A stretch of 64,000 bases of DNA from the IMG/VR virus record IMGVR_UViG_3300025785_000009, positions 1 through 64,000 of that record; one strand, given 5' to 3'. Below are positions 50,901-58,990 of this stretch, piece by piece. The notes beneath the pieces are model-generated. The model saw nothing but the letters and a program-made list of their open reading frames with translations, ran no database searches and had not been told where the DNA came from. The translations under genes and the position numbers were made by a program. This DNA is from a virus. How positions within the stretch are numbered: position 1 is the first letter of the stretch; each line of letters opens with the position of its first letter.

Positions 50901-53900
50901 GCGCTGGTAGTTGTAACCAAGCTGTTTAATGTAGCTGCACCACTTGAGCTTAATGTTGTGAAAGCACCAGTGCCTGGTGTTACGTTACCAATTGCAGTTG
51001 CTTGTATGCCGTATGCTGTTACTGTGCTTAGTGCTGCAGCGCCTGTTGCGTTCAATGTGGTAAATGCACCAGTACTTGGTGTGTATGAACCAATTGGAGT
51101 AGCTTGGATACTACCAGCATAAATGTTACCAACAATGCCCGCACCGCCTGCCACTTGTAAGGCACCCGATGTTGTGCTTGTTGATGTGTTGGTTGAGTTT
51201 GCTGTTAATGTACCAGCAACAACCTCTGTACCAGTAATTTGTACTTGTGTTGTGTTTAGGTATGTCAATGTACCAGCAACACTCAAGTTGCCACCAATAA
51301 ACACAGCACCGCTAATACCAACACCACCAGCAACTACCAATGCGCCAGTTGTTGTACTTGTACTTGCTGTACCACTTGCGGCAACAATGTTACCGTTGCT
51401 GATGTGTACACCAGAGTTGATCAATGTTGTAAACGAACCTGTTGAAGGTGTTGCGTTACCAACCGGTGTGTTATTCAAACTAGTTGCTGTTACTGCGCCA
51501 GCTGTTAAACCAGCCAAAGTAGTTGCACCAGTTACTGCCAAAGTACCGCCAACAGTTTCGTTACCTGTTATGCTTGCACTGGCCAATGTGGCTGCGCCAC
51601 TTGAACTTAATGTTGTAAATGCGCCAGTACTTGGAGTTGCGTTACCAATTGGTGTATTGTTTAACGATGCAATACTGATCGAAGCGGCTGTCAATGTGCC
51701 GTTTACTGTTGCATTGTTTGTTACAGTTACGCTGTTTAGAGTAGCTGCACCACTTGTGCTTAGTGTTGTAAAGGCTGCTGTGCCAGGTGTTACGTTACCA
51801 ATTGCTGTAGCTTGTAAACCACCGCTTACAGTCAAATTACCTGTGTCAGTTTCGTTGGCAACACTCAATGAACCTAGCGTTGTGGCGCCAGTTACACCCA
51901 ATGTACCACCAACGCTTGCATTGTTGGTAATACTTGCGCTGTTTAGAGTAGCTGCACCACTTGTGCTTACAGTTGTAAATGCACCAGTTGATGCTGTTGT
52001 AGCACCAATTGGTGTGTTGTTCAAGCTAGTAGCTGTTACTGCGCCAGCTGTTAAACCAGCCAAAGTAGTTGCGCCAGTAACGCCTAGTGTACCACCCACA
52101 GTAGCGTTGTTTGTTACGCTTGCGCTCAATAATGTAGCGGCACCAGTTGTCACACCAGCCAAAGTAGTTGCGCCAGTAACGCCTAGTGTACCACCAACAG
52201 TCAAGTTACCTGTGTCTGTTTCGTTAGCAACACTCAATTGACCAACAGTTGTGTTGCCAGTTACACTCAATGTGCCACTTGCTGTAATGTTGGTTGCGCT
52301 TACTGCAGCCAATGTACTTGCTCCAGTTGCGCTTAGTGTTGTAAATGCACCGGTTGAAGCTGTTGTAGCACCAATTGGTGTTGAATTCAAGCTGGTTGCT
52401 GTTACAGCACCTAGTGTTGTAGCACCACTTGAATTTAACGTTGTGAAAGCACCAGTACTTGGAGTTGCATTACCAACTGGAGTATTGTTGATGCTTGAGA
52501 ACGAAGCTGAAGCAGCACTCAATGTACCAGTTACAGTTAATGTACCGCCAACTGTTGCGTTGTTTGTTATGCTTGCGCTGTTTAAAGTAGCGGCACCACT
52601 TGTGCTCAATGTGTTTAGTGTTGTAGCACCAGTTACACCTAGTGTACCACTTGCTGTGATGTTGGTTGCACCAATGTTGGCCGCAGTTGTTGCGCCAGTT
52701 ACAGTTAATGTGCCGCCAACAGTTGCGTTAACAGTTACAGCCAAGCTGTTTAGTGTGCTTGCACCACTTGATGTTAATGTTGTGAAAGCACCAGTACCTG
52801 GTGTCACATTACCAATTGCAGTGGCTTGTAAACTACTTGCTGTAGCTGTAGTTAAAGTGGTTGCACCAGTTACACCTAGTGTACCGCTTGCTGTTACGTT
52901 GGTTGCACTTACAGCCGCCAATGTACTTGTGCCACTTGCTGCCAATGTTGTTACACTGGTTGCACCAGCTGTTAAACCAGCCAAAGTAGTTGCGCCAGTT
53001 ACGCCCAGTGTGCCACCTACAGTAGCATTGTTTGTTACTGCGGCGCTGTTTAGCGTAGCTGCACCACTTGAGCTTAATGTTGTGAAAGCACCAGTGCCTG
53101 GTGTTACGTTACCAATTGCAGTGGCTTGGATTGCGCCAGCTGTAGCTGTTGACAATGTAGTTGCGCCAGTTACAGCCAATGTGCTTGATAATGTAGCAGC
53201 ACCAGTTACACCTAGTGTACCACTTGCTGACAATGTTGTGAATTTACCAGTTGAAGCTGTTGTAGCACCAATTGGTGTTGAATCTAAGCTGCCGCCTGTA
53301 ACCACTGCGTTGGCAGTTGAGAAGTTTGTAGCAGTTAATGTTGTAACACCTTCAATGGAAATGTTGGTTAAACTACCACCAGTGATAACTGCGTTGGCAG
53401 TAGAAATACTGGTTGCAGATAATGTTGTAAATGCACCAGTTGAAGCTGTTGTAGCACCAATTGGTGTTGAATTCAAGCTACCGCCTGTAATTACAGCATT
53501 AGCTGTAGAAAAACCAGTTGAAGCAGCTAATGTTGTAAAGGAACCTGTGCTACCTGAAATTGGAGTTGCAGTAATACCACCAGCCGATAAATTGTTGGTA
53601 ATACTTGCACTGACCATTGTGGCATTACCGACTTTGACGTTGGCAAAACCTGAGTTAGTAACGCTGGTAACTTTGCTGCTACCACCGCCTGTGCTGGTTG
53701 TTGTTGCTACTGCAATAAACGCACCAGCGTTTTCGTCCCAAACGAATGCAGTATTAACCGCACCGTAACCAGCCAAGGATGACAAGTTACGATTGATAAA
53801 CATACCAATGTCATAACCGGCCAAGCTGCCAGTGTATCCGTTGTTGAAAACAACAGTAGGGTCATTGATAAATGTATTAACTGAGTTAATTGTACTTGAG

Positions 53901-54064
53901 TTGCCGCTAACACTCAAATTACCAGTGATAGTAACATCAGAAGAAAGTGTTAATGAGGGGCTAAACAATGCACCTGTCAGTGTGCCAGATGCAATTTTCT
54001 GTGCTGTGATGGTAGAATCAGTGATCTGATTATTTTTAATTCTTGTAATATTACCGGCGCTCAT
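47936..54064 (-). CDS. Giant repetitive fibre protein (2042 aa)
   Basis: 2042 residues. After a short N-terminal module (about residues 1-135; SAGNITRIKNNQITDSTITA, TINSVNTFINDPTVVFNNG) there are many near-identical copies of phrases such as TPIGATTASTGAFTTLS, SGAATLNSASVTNNATVGG and TLGVTGATTLAGLTAG. Near the C-terminus are IVSINGVVQIPTLAY...FTEIPASGDIIDVR (shared with the 862-aa protein) and FRSAKYVVQIT...IAV (shared with the 376-aa protein). It is probably a very long beta-helical tail fibre. Shine-Dalgarno AAAGGAT and a GATAAATA promoter precede it. Three long antisense frames are repeat by-products. Confidence 0.85.
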   Translation of the reverse strand: MSAGNITRIKNNQITDSTITAQKIASGTLTGALFSPSLTLSSDVTITGNLSVSGNSSTINSVNTFINDPTVVFNNGYTGSLAGYDIGMFINRNLSSLAGYGAVNTAFVWDENAGAFIAVATTTSTGGGSSKVTSVTNSGFANVKVGNATMVSASITNNLSAGGITATPISGSTGSFTTLAASTGFSTANAVITGGSLNSTPIGATTASTGAFTTLSATSISTANAVITGGSLTNISIEGVTTLTATNFSTANAVVTGGSLDSTPIGATTASTGKFTTLSASGTLGVTGAATLSSTLAVTGATTLSTATAGAIQATAIGNVTPGTGAFTTLSSSGAATLNSAAVTNNATVGGTLGVTGATTLAGLTAGATSVTTLAASGTSTLAAVSATNVTASGTLGVTGATTLTTATASSLQATAIGNVTPGTGAFTTLTSSGASTLNSLAVTVNATVGGTLTVTGATTAANIGATNITASGTLGVTGATTLNTLSTSGAATLNSASITNNATVGGTLTVTGTLSAASASFSSINNTPVGNATPSTGAFTTLNSSGATTLGAVTATSLNSTPIGATTASTGAFTTLSATGASTLAAVSATNITASGTLSVTGNTTVGQLSVANETDTGNLTVGGTLGVTGATTLAGVTTGAATLLSASVTNNATVGGTLGVTGATTLAGLTAGAVTATSLNNTPIGATTASTGAFTTVSTSGAATLNSASITNNASVGGTLGVTGATTLGSLSVANETDTGNLTVSGGLQATAIGNVTPGTAAFTTLSTSGAATLNSVTVTNNATVNGTLTAASISIASLNNTPIGNATPSTGAFTTLSSSGAATLASASITGNETVGGTLAVTGATTLAGLTAGAVTATSLNNTPVGNATPSTGSFTTLINSGVHISNGNIVAASGTASTSTTTGALVVAGGVGISGAVFIGGNLSVAGTLTYLNTTQVQITGTEVVAGTLTANSTNTSTSTTSGALQVAGGAGIVGNIYAGSIQATPIGSYTPSTGAFTTLNATGAAALSTVTAYGIQATAIGNVTPGTGAFTTLSSSGAATLNSLVTTTSANVGGNLIVGAGSTFSGDLIPSANVTYNLGSSTNQWKTLWISGSTIQIGGVAVTAAPATGVVMPAINSTPIGNATPSTGAFTTLSSSGASTLNSLGVTNNATVGGTLGVTGATTLGTLSVTNETDTGNLTVSGGLQATAIGNVTPGTAAFTTLSTSGAATLASASITGNATVGGNATVTGNLVAANFTTSGSNGNISGVNNITATSSNFTSATVSGTLTTGSLSVASINSTPIGNATPSTAAFTTLSSSGAATLASASITGNETVGGTLAVTGATTLAGLTAGAVTATSINSTPIGATTASTGAFTTLTSSGAATLNSASVTNNATVGGTLGVTGATTLAGVTTGAATLLSAAVTNNATVGGTLGVTGATTLTTATASGLQATAIGNVTPGTGAFTNLTASGTLGVTGATTLANVSATNVTASGSATITGNVIGGNIVALGGVYGTIYGSLAGASTSSNVALYITTTTTSTNGTYYPAFLSATTGNLAPITNSSLTYNPGTGLLTTTGVTATNGTFTYVTPTNLSTGNAVLSGGTINNVVIGGTTPAAGTFTTATATNVTGTNVTGTYVTATNFSTANAQITGGTLTGITLENVTNLNVTNLSTANAVVTGGSVNSTPIGATTASTGAFTTLSTSGAATLASANVSGALIVTGTSTHTANATFGNAVTINSSQTAGSDFIAKGKNDGTLIWAHSASAYDQVVIGNTATTGNLVTGAKLIINSTDAILLPVGSNAQRPSSSGGTDVAGMIRFNNYSNSVEYYTGSGWQGSGSTFTLITDQQITADGSASSWTLTQSTTTAGVIVSINGVVQIPTLAYSVTSGTTLTFTEIPASGDIIDVRILTTTQSVSSIASANGYMGISADNNGVYISTGTSTPTNTTYWSTTGAQVSAIGNVSVGASATTIDTVDNTKFRSAKYVVQITNGSSYQVMEALLISDGTTATVTTYGVVSTGSSLGTLSATQSGSNALLQFTGASAGNQVRIKKDYIAV
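48960..53640. repeat. Degenerate tandem repeats within the 2042-aa fibre gene
   Basis: Imperfect repeats of about 45-65 codons whose modules are mixed rather than in strict order. DNA copies are often nearly identical (for example GTTGTAGCACCAATTGGTGTTG), so recombination or misassembly could alter copy number. Boundaries are approximate. Confidence 0.75.
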
Positions 54065-54098
54065 AGTTAAATCCTTTATAATTTATAGGTTATAATGT

Positions 54099-54106
54099 TA
54101 TTTATC
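54099..54106 (-). promoter_or_regulatory. Late promoter GATAAATA (giant fibre)
   Basis: 34 nt before the ATG at 54064, with AAAGGAT Shine-Dalgarno between. The rest of the 197-nt gap to 54262 holds an ACCC/GGGT hairpin near 54131-54150 with T residues on the plus side and no ORF. Confidence 0.55.
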
Positions 54107-54261
54107 GCGGCCGTAGGAATTCCGGGCTACACCCTTTTAAAAATGGGTTTTTGGATTTTAGGCTAGCCGGGGAATATAAGAGAAGGTGGTAGAGAAACGA
54201 ACTGCTGTATTACTTTAGTATTTACCTGGTTGTAAAAAAATATTCTAGATACGCTTGGTTT

Positions 54262-56850
54262 TTAAACAATTGGACCGTAGGTGATATTGCCGGCAATCAT
54301 TACATTGCCTGTGCTGTCAATGGCAAATACCTTAACACCATTGCAACTGACCACAACTTGATTGTTGTTTTCTGTGATGCTGAAGGCTCCAGTTGACACA
54401 GTATGAGCAGATGTTGTTCCAACCACTGTTAGGTTGCCAGCAATGTTCAAGTTATCTGCAAGACTGGTATTGATGTTTACCGTTGCGCCCAAGAAACGAA
54501 CGTCAACAATATCAGTCACTTGCGGAACTTCTGTAAAGGTAATTTGATTTTCGTTTACATTATATGCAATACCAGGCTGTTGCACAGTACCGTTGATACT
54601 GACAATACAACCGGCTGATGTGGTCACTTGATTTAGGCCAAATTGTTGACTGACGCCGTCAGGAGTTATAATTTGACTTCTAACTGAGTTGGTAACTGCT
54701 ACCCAGGCCGCGCCATCGTAGTATTCAATTGACGGTATATCTGTGTTGTAACGCAAATACCCGCCCTTGGTTAAGGAAGGACGCTGTACGCTGTTGCCGT
54801 TTGGCAGGCCCAATGCACCAACCGAATCAAACTCTGTTACTGTTGTGTAAAGAGAATTGATGCGGTCTGTGTAAATGTTTCCAAAGAATGTAGTAGCATT
54901 GACATTGGCCGCTGTGGTAATGTTACCACCGGCGGTGATTGTAGTATTAACAGTTAGGTTACCAAGATTGCCCACCGTGGTAATGTTGGGCTGACTTGGT
55001 GTCAATAATGTACCTGTTGCGTTGCCAACAATGTTGCCATAATAGGTTTGAGCTGTTACAGTGGTGGCTGTTATGCTGGTGTTGACTGTCAAATTGCCAA
55101 GATTACCCACCGTAGTAATATTGGGCTGACTTGGTGTCAATAACGTGCCGGCAAAATTTCCGTATAATGTTGAGTTGGCCGCAATGTTGTTGGCCGTAAT
55201 ATTGCCAATTACAGCAAGATTGGTCAGTGTACCCAAGCTGGTAATGTAAGGTTGAGCAGGAGTGTTGATGTTGCCGTAAATGTTGCCCGAGAATGTGCCA
55301 TCTCCAGTTGATATGCTGTTTGAAAATACGCCGTAAGTGCCACTCACGTTACCAGTAACGTTACCGGTTAAACGTCCTATCACGTTGCCGCGCACAGTAT
55401 TGCTGGCAATGTTGCCGGTTATCAAGTTACCAGTAGTTACGTTACCGGTATAGCTGGCCACGGTACCGTATGTGTTGCCGTAGAATGTACTGAAAGTGGC
55501 GGCCGCTGTCAGGTTACCTTGATCCAGTTCAACTGTGTTAACCAACAAGGTTGCCAAAGTAGTTGTTCCGCCAATGGTAAGATTGTTACCAATTGACAAA
55601 TTACCAGCAATGCTGGCTGAGTTGGCTGTTAGTGGTCCGTTAATATAGGCTGCGCCGGCAGTAACTGAGCTGGCCTGTACCCCACCGGTCACTGCCAAAT
55701 TAGACAATGTACCAACCGCGGTAATATAAGGTTGCGATGCTGTGCCGATGTTACCGTACACGTTGCCACTGAATGTGCCATTGGTGGTATAAACATTTCC
55801 AGCTGTTACATTGCTGGAGAATGTACCATTGGTGCCAGTTATGTTACCAATCACATTGCCAGTCAGTGTGCCGGTACTGTTACCAGTTAGGTTGCCGTAA
55901 TAGTTTTGAGCTGTTACTGTGGTAGATGTTATGGAATTATTAACTGTAAGATTGCCCAGATTGCCCAGGCCAGTGATATACGGTTGATTGGCAGTTAAAA
56001 CAGATCCAACAAGATTGCCATAAAAATTATTGGCAACTACTCCGCTGGCATTCACGTTACCAGACGTGTGAATAGCCGATCCAGTACTGTTGGTAATGTT
56101 GCCTAGCAATTGATTCAACAACGCTATGCTGTTGGTTATACTGGTAGTGGAAGTTAGCGTAATGGCCGAAGAAAAACTGCCTGTGGTGTTTGCACCCAAC
56201 ACCAAGCCGGTACCACTGAATCCACCAGTGTTGACCACATTTGAAATGTCTGACCAAAAGGTGTTGCCGGCTCCGTCAGTGGACAATACATAATTTTGTG
56301 CTCCACCTGTTAGAAACAAATTGCCAGTGGTAATAACATTGCCGCTGATGTTGGTGATGTTGCCCAGTATGCTGTCCAAGATGCTGATGGCTTGGCTGGT
56401 ACTTTGACCTGTGGTCAATGCATTGGTGCTGTAAGTGACAGAGTTTTGACCAATGTTGGCGGTAACCGGCACAGGTCGATATGGAATATTGTTTGTTGTT
56501 ACATTGTTAAGTGACAGTAGAGTCTGTAAACTGGTAAATGCCAAGTTACCAGCACCATCTGTGTATAACAAATTGTTGGCGCTGCCGCCGGCAATATGAA
56601 TTTGACTGACGTTGCCCAACAACACTTGACTGGAAGGGTTGATGTGAGCGATTGAGTCGCCGTTGATGATAACGTTGCCTAACTGTGTTGCACCAGCAAC
56701 TTGAAAATCTTTGGTTGGGTTTACTGTGTTAACACCAATTCTTCGATTGGTAACATCAAGGTATATTAGGTTTCCGTCGAACGCAAGATTGCTACCTTGG
56801 CGAGCCAAGTTGTTTTGTAGCATTACCCCCGATACTTTACCAATTGCCAT
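54262..56850 (-). CDS. Tail fibre protein (862 aa)
   Basis: 862 residues. The N-terminus (MAIGKVSGVMLQNNLARQG ... DVTNRRIGVNTVNPTKDFQV) is an intramolecular-chaperone/attachment-like module common in phage fibres. The repeats are Asn/Gly-rich (YYGNLTGNSTGTLTGNVIGNITG, TPSQPNITTVGNLGNLTVN), about 30-60 residues long and distinct from the Ala/Thr repeats of the giant fibre. The C-terminus includes LRYNTDIPSIEYYDGAAWVAV and IVSINGTVQQPGIAY, modules shared with neighbours. No promoter or terminator separates it from the 146-aa gene upstream. Confidence 0.85.
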   Translation of the reverse strand: MAIGKVSGVMLQNNLARQGSNLAFDGNLIYLDVTNRRIGVNTVNPTKDFQVAGATQLGNVIINGDSIAHINPSSQVLLGNVSQIHIAGGSANNLLYTDGAGNLAFTSLQTLLSLNNVTTNNIPYRPVPVTANIGQNSVTYSTNALTTGQSTSQAISILDSILGNITNISGNVITTGNLFLTGGAQNYVLSTDGAGNTFWSDISNVVNTGGFSGTGLVLGANTTGSFSSAITLTSTTSITNSIALLNQLLGNITNSTGSAIHTSGNVNASGVVANNFYGNLVGSVLTANQPYITGLGNLGNLTVNNSITSTTVTAQNYYGNLTGNSTGTLTGNVIGNITGTNGTFSSNVTAGNVYTTNGTFSGNVYGNIGTASQPYITAVGTLSNLAVTGGVQASSVTAGAAYINGPLTANSASIAGNLSIGNNLTIGGTTTLATLLVNTVELDQGNLTAAATFSTFYGNTYGTVASYTGNVTTGNLITGNIASNTVRGNVIGRLTGNVTGNVSGTYGVFSNSISTGDGTFSGNIYGNINTPAQPYITSLGTLTNLAVIGNITANNIAANSTLYGNFAGTLLTPSQPNITTVGNLGNLTVNTSITATTVTAQTYYGNIVGNATGTLLTPSQPNITTVGNLGNLTVNTTITAGGNITTAANVNATTFFGNIYTDRINSLYTTVTEFDSVGALGLPNGNSVQRPSLTKGGYLRYNTDIPSIEYYDGAAWVAVTNSVRSQIITPDGVSQQFGLNQVTTSAGCIVSINGTVQQPGIAYNVNENQITFTEVPQVTDIVDVRFLGATVNINTSLADNLNIAGNLTVVGTTSAHTVSTGAFSITENNNQVVVSCNGVKVFAIDSTGNVMIAGNITYGPIV

Positions 56851-56853
56851 TGG

Positions 56854-57294
56854 TTAATCCCCGATCGTTTTGGTGCTATTAAGGTTGTGTATTACAATAA
56901 TAGGTTGATTGGCATCTCCAGATGTGCTGGGTTGGAGATACAATTGATTTGATGCTACGTTGGCAGAAAAAGTGTAGTTCACATTGGGGATCTGTTGGAC
57001 TCCGCCAACAAATACCAATACGCTGCTTTCTTGTCCAGCTATATAACTCTGTGACATTGGATATTGATTTACGCCATCGGCTGTGACCAGTTGATCAACT
57101 ACCACTTGTACTGTGCCAATTTTGGCCACTTGATTCCATTGATTGTTGTAGTAAAATTCAATTTTATTGGTTGTTTGATTGAATCTGATTTGGCCGTTGA
57201 CCGGACTGTCGGGACCAATACTGTTGGTACCCATCGGTAGTTGAATAGAATGACTCCCGCCTTTCAGCTGAGTATTTTTAAGATATCGTCCCAT
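56854..57294 (-). CDS. Fibre-associated protein (146 aa)
   Basis: 146 residues with GQIRFNQTTNKIEFYYNNQWNQVA and SSVLVFVGGVQQIPNVNYTF, the same two modules that occur near the C-termini of the 862- and 2042-aa fibres. Here they are a free-standing protein, perhaps a fibre cap, hinge or ancestral module. It lies 3 nt from the 862-aa gene and the 109-aa gene, in one operon. Confidence 0.7.
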   Translation of the reverse strand: MGRYLKNTQLKGGSHSIQLPMGTNSIGPDSPVNGQIRFNQTTNKIEFYYNNQWNQVAKIGTVQVVVDQLVTADGVNQYPMSQSYIAGQESSVLVFVGGVQQIPNVNYTFSANVASNQLYLQPSTSGDANQPIIVIHNLNSTKTIGD

Positions 57295-57297
57295 CTA

Positions 57298-57627
57298 TTA
57301 GGCTCCAACAGAGCTAACTGTCATTATAACTGCACCAGAAGTTCCTGTGCTTATGTTTGCAAAAATACTATCACCATTTTCTAACACAATGCGTTCGCCA
57401 TCAATCACATAAGTTTCGTATGGTGTAAGTTGAATGTTGGTATAAACCAAACTACCAAGCGGGTCAGCCACGTTGGCCTGTGCAGGTACCAAGTAAACAT
57501 TTGCCGCAACAGTGACATTGCTATTGTTGCAAAGATACATTGTTGTGACCACTCGAGTCTGACTTGCAGGAGCATAGGCAACATTTGCAAATGGTCCATT
57601 TGGTAATTTTGTATTTGTGATAGCCAT
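57298..57627 (-). CDS. Small fibre-region structural protein (109 aa)
   Basis: 109 residues, beta-rich (TRVVTTMYLCNNSNVTVAANVYLVP, ISTGTSGAVIMTVSSVGA). It looks like a small immunoglobulin-like or beta-sandwich fold that may cap or decorate fibres. Shine-Dalgarno AAGGAT. No family recognised. Confidence 0.65.
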   Translation of the reverse strand: MAITNTKLPNGPFANVAYAPASQTRVVTTMYLCNNSNVTVAANVYLVPAQANVADPLGSLVYTNIQLTPYETYVIDGERIVLENGDSIFANISTGTSGAVIMTVSSVGA

Positions 57628-57637
57628 TTATAAATCC

Positions 57638-58258
57638 TTAGAAGAAAATCAACGAATAAAGAAGTGCTTGATTTTTAGTTGACAGCTGAGCACCTTGTTT
57701 TGTTGTGTTTGTGACAAATACACCCGAGTCTCTAGGACTGCTAGCAGGTGGTGTAGTTGTGTAAATTGTGTTGTAACCAGCTGTAGCGCCAGGAGCCACA
57801 TTGGAATTTTTTATTGACACGTTTGAATCTATTGTCAACTGTGATTGTGTGCTGGTATATAGTGTGTATTGTTTTAAATCTAGATTGCCGGTGATTTGTA
57901 ATCCACCACTGCTGCTGGTAATGGCAACGGCACTCAATGAAGATGATGGGTTGCCTGGTGTATTGATCAACCAAGATTTAGTTGTTTCGTCCCATATCAG
58001 TTGTGCTAGAGCGCCGGTTCCGCGATTTACTATTATGCCAGATTGAATTGGCAACGGTGGCGCAGTGGGACTCAGATTGGCATTTAGTTCTATTTGGTTG
58101 TCATAGATAACAGTATTGGTACTTTCAATGGTCGTTGTTGTACCATTAACAATCATATTTCCGTTGACTGTTAGTGTGTTTGTGTTAATATTGACGTTGC
58201 TTTGTGTACCAACACTTTGTATGGTATAATCGCCAAGAATTTTTTTAACTGTTGCCAT
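57638..58258 (-). CDS. Fibre-associated protein (206 aa)
   Basis: 206 residues. NTLTVNGNMIVNGTTTTIESTNTVIYDNQIELNAN and SGIIVNRGTGALAQLIWDETTKSWLI are the N-terminal module seen in the 650- and 2042-aa fibres, again as a small separate protein. It is the first gene of the leftward fibre operon behind a CATAAATA late promoter with AAGG Shine-Dalgarno. Confidence 0.7.
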   Translation of the reverse strand: MATVKKILGDYTIQSVGTQSNVNINTNTLTVNGNMIVNGTTTTIESTNTVIYDNQIELNANLSPTAPPLPIQSGIIVNRGTGALAQLIWDETTKSWLINTPGNPSSSLSAVAITSSSGGLQITGNLDLKQYTLYTSTQSQLTIDSNVSIKNSNVAPGATAGYNTIYTTTPPASSPRDSGVFVTNTTKQGAQLSTKNQALLYSLIFF

Positions 58259-58280
58259 CCTAGAAACCTTAATTTAGTAG

Positions 58281-58288
58281 TATTTATG
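58281..58288 (-). promoter_or_regulatory. Late promoter CATAAATA (fibre operon)
   Basis: 22 nt before the ATG at 58258; followed by C. It heads the operon 58258 to 54262. Confidence 0.65.
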
Positions 58289-58312
58289 CAATCATAAAAT
58301 ATAACTTTTAAT

Positions 58313-58340
58313 AAAAAAACGGGCCGAAGCCCGTTTTTGT
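58313..58340 (-). terminator. Intrinsic terminator after the 156-aa gene
   Basis: Minus-strand ACGGGC-TTCG-GCCCGT with a UUCG loop followed by TTTTTTT; 19 nt after the stop at 58359. Confidence 0.9.
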
Positions 58341-58358
58341 TGAGTCTAACAAATAAAA

Positions 58359-58829
58359 TTAGTTAGCGTCTAATACTTGAACAAAACCCACTGTGCCGGC
58401 GGCTGCATCAACAGCATATGGATTGTTTGTTGTAGCAGCTTTGGTCCAATAACGATACTTGTTACCAGCAAAGTCATATACCCAACGGTTGGTAATACGG
58501 CTAGCTTGTAACTGTGTAGTGTTGGCTAGAATAATACCAATGCTCATTGTGTTTGCCACTGTTGGTGTTGCCAAATTTACCAGCTTGCAGATAGCAGTAT
58601 CTGTACCATCTGTAGCTAAAAACTTGTGTGCACCTTTTTGACGCAAAATGCTACCGGTTGTTGCAGAACCGTTAATTTTAACTTGCGGTGCAATCTGTGG
58701 TCCAATTTGACTGCGAATACCACCAACAGAACCAACGTGATTACCGCTGATTAAAGTTGGACTGGTGTATGAGTCAACCAGCTGACTGGTAACCGAATGA
58801 GTTTTTGCGATTTTTAGTTTGTTTGCCAT
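58359..58829 (-). CDS. Hypothetical virion protein (156 aa)
   Basis: 156 residues from the ATG at 58829 (AAAGGAG Shine-Dalgarno); the frame to 58850 is longer but lacks support. The N-terminus is basic (MANKLKIAKTHSV), then RQKGAHKFLATDGTDTAICKLVN and WVYDFAGNKYRYWTKA. Its own strong late promoter, roughly 85-nt leader and UUCG terminator indicate high, separate expression next to gp23, as for a head decoration protein. That role is inferred. Confidence 0.65.
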   Translation of the reverse strand: MANKLKIAKTHSVTSQLVDSYTSPTLISGNHVGSVGGIRSQIGPQIAPQVKINGSATTGSILRQKGAHKFLATDGTDTAICKLVNLATPTVANTMSIGIILANTTQLQASRITNRWVYDFAGNKYRYWTKAATTNNPYAVDAAAGTVGFVQVLDAN

Positions 58830-58915
58830 TTTATTTCTCCTTTGCCCCAAGGGCGTTAGCGTTCTAGGCTATCCGAAGTGGTGCTCCGAAAGTTACTCTT
58901 GTGAGTGAACACTAT

Positions 58916-58923
58916 TATTTATG
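58916..58923 (-). promoter_or_regulatory. Late promoter CATAAATA (156-aa gene)
   Basis: 86 nt before the ATG at 58829, leaving a longer leader than at other late genes here. Confidence 0.6.
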
Positions 58924-58931
58924 CGGTCAAC

Positions 58932-58957
58932 AAAAAAGCCCCTTGCGGGGCTTTTTG
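58932..58957 (-). terminator. Intrinsic terminator after gp23
   Basis: AAAAGCCCC-TTGC-GGGGCTTTTT, a near-perfect bidirectional terminator 34 nt beyond the gp23 stop. Confidence 0.9.
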
Positions 58958-58990
58958 TTTCCTTCCCATCCCTGGGTAGTAATTTTTGGA

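Noticed and set aside
49593-53768. Three long rightward open frames (509, 372 and 505 codons) opposite the giant fibre gene
   Set aside because: Their translations are low-complexity V/A/P/L repeats that mirror the fibre repeats, and no Shine-Dalgarno or promoter was seen. The leftward frame has a real start, promoter and conserved modules.
47936-54064. Tandem repeats considered as a CRISPR array
   Set aside because: The repeats are in frame, coding, variable in length and without unique spacers.
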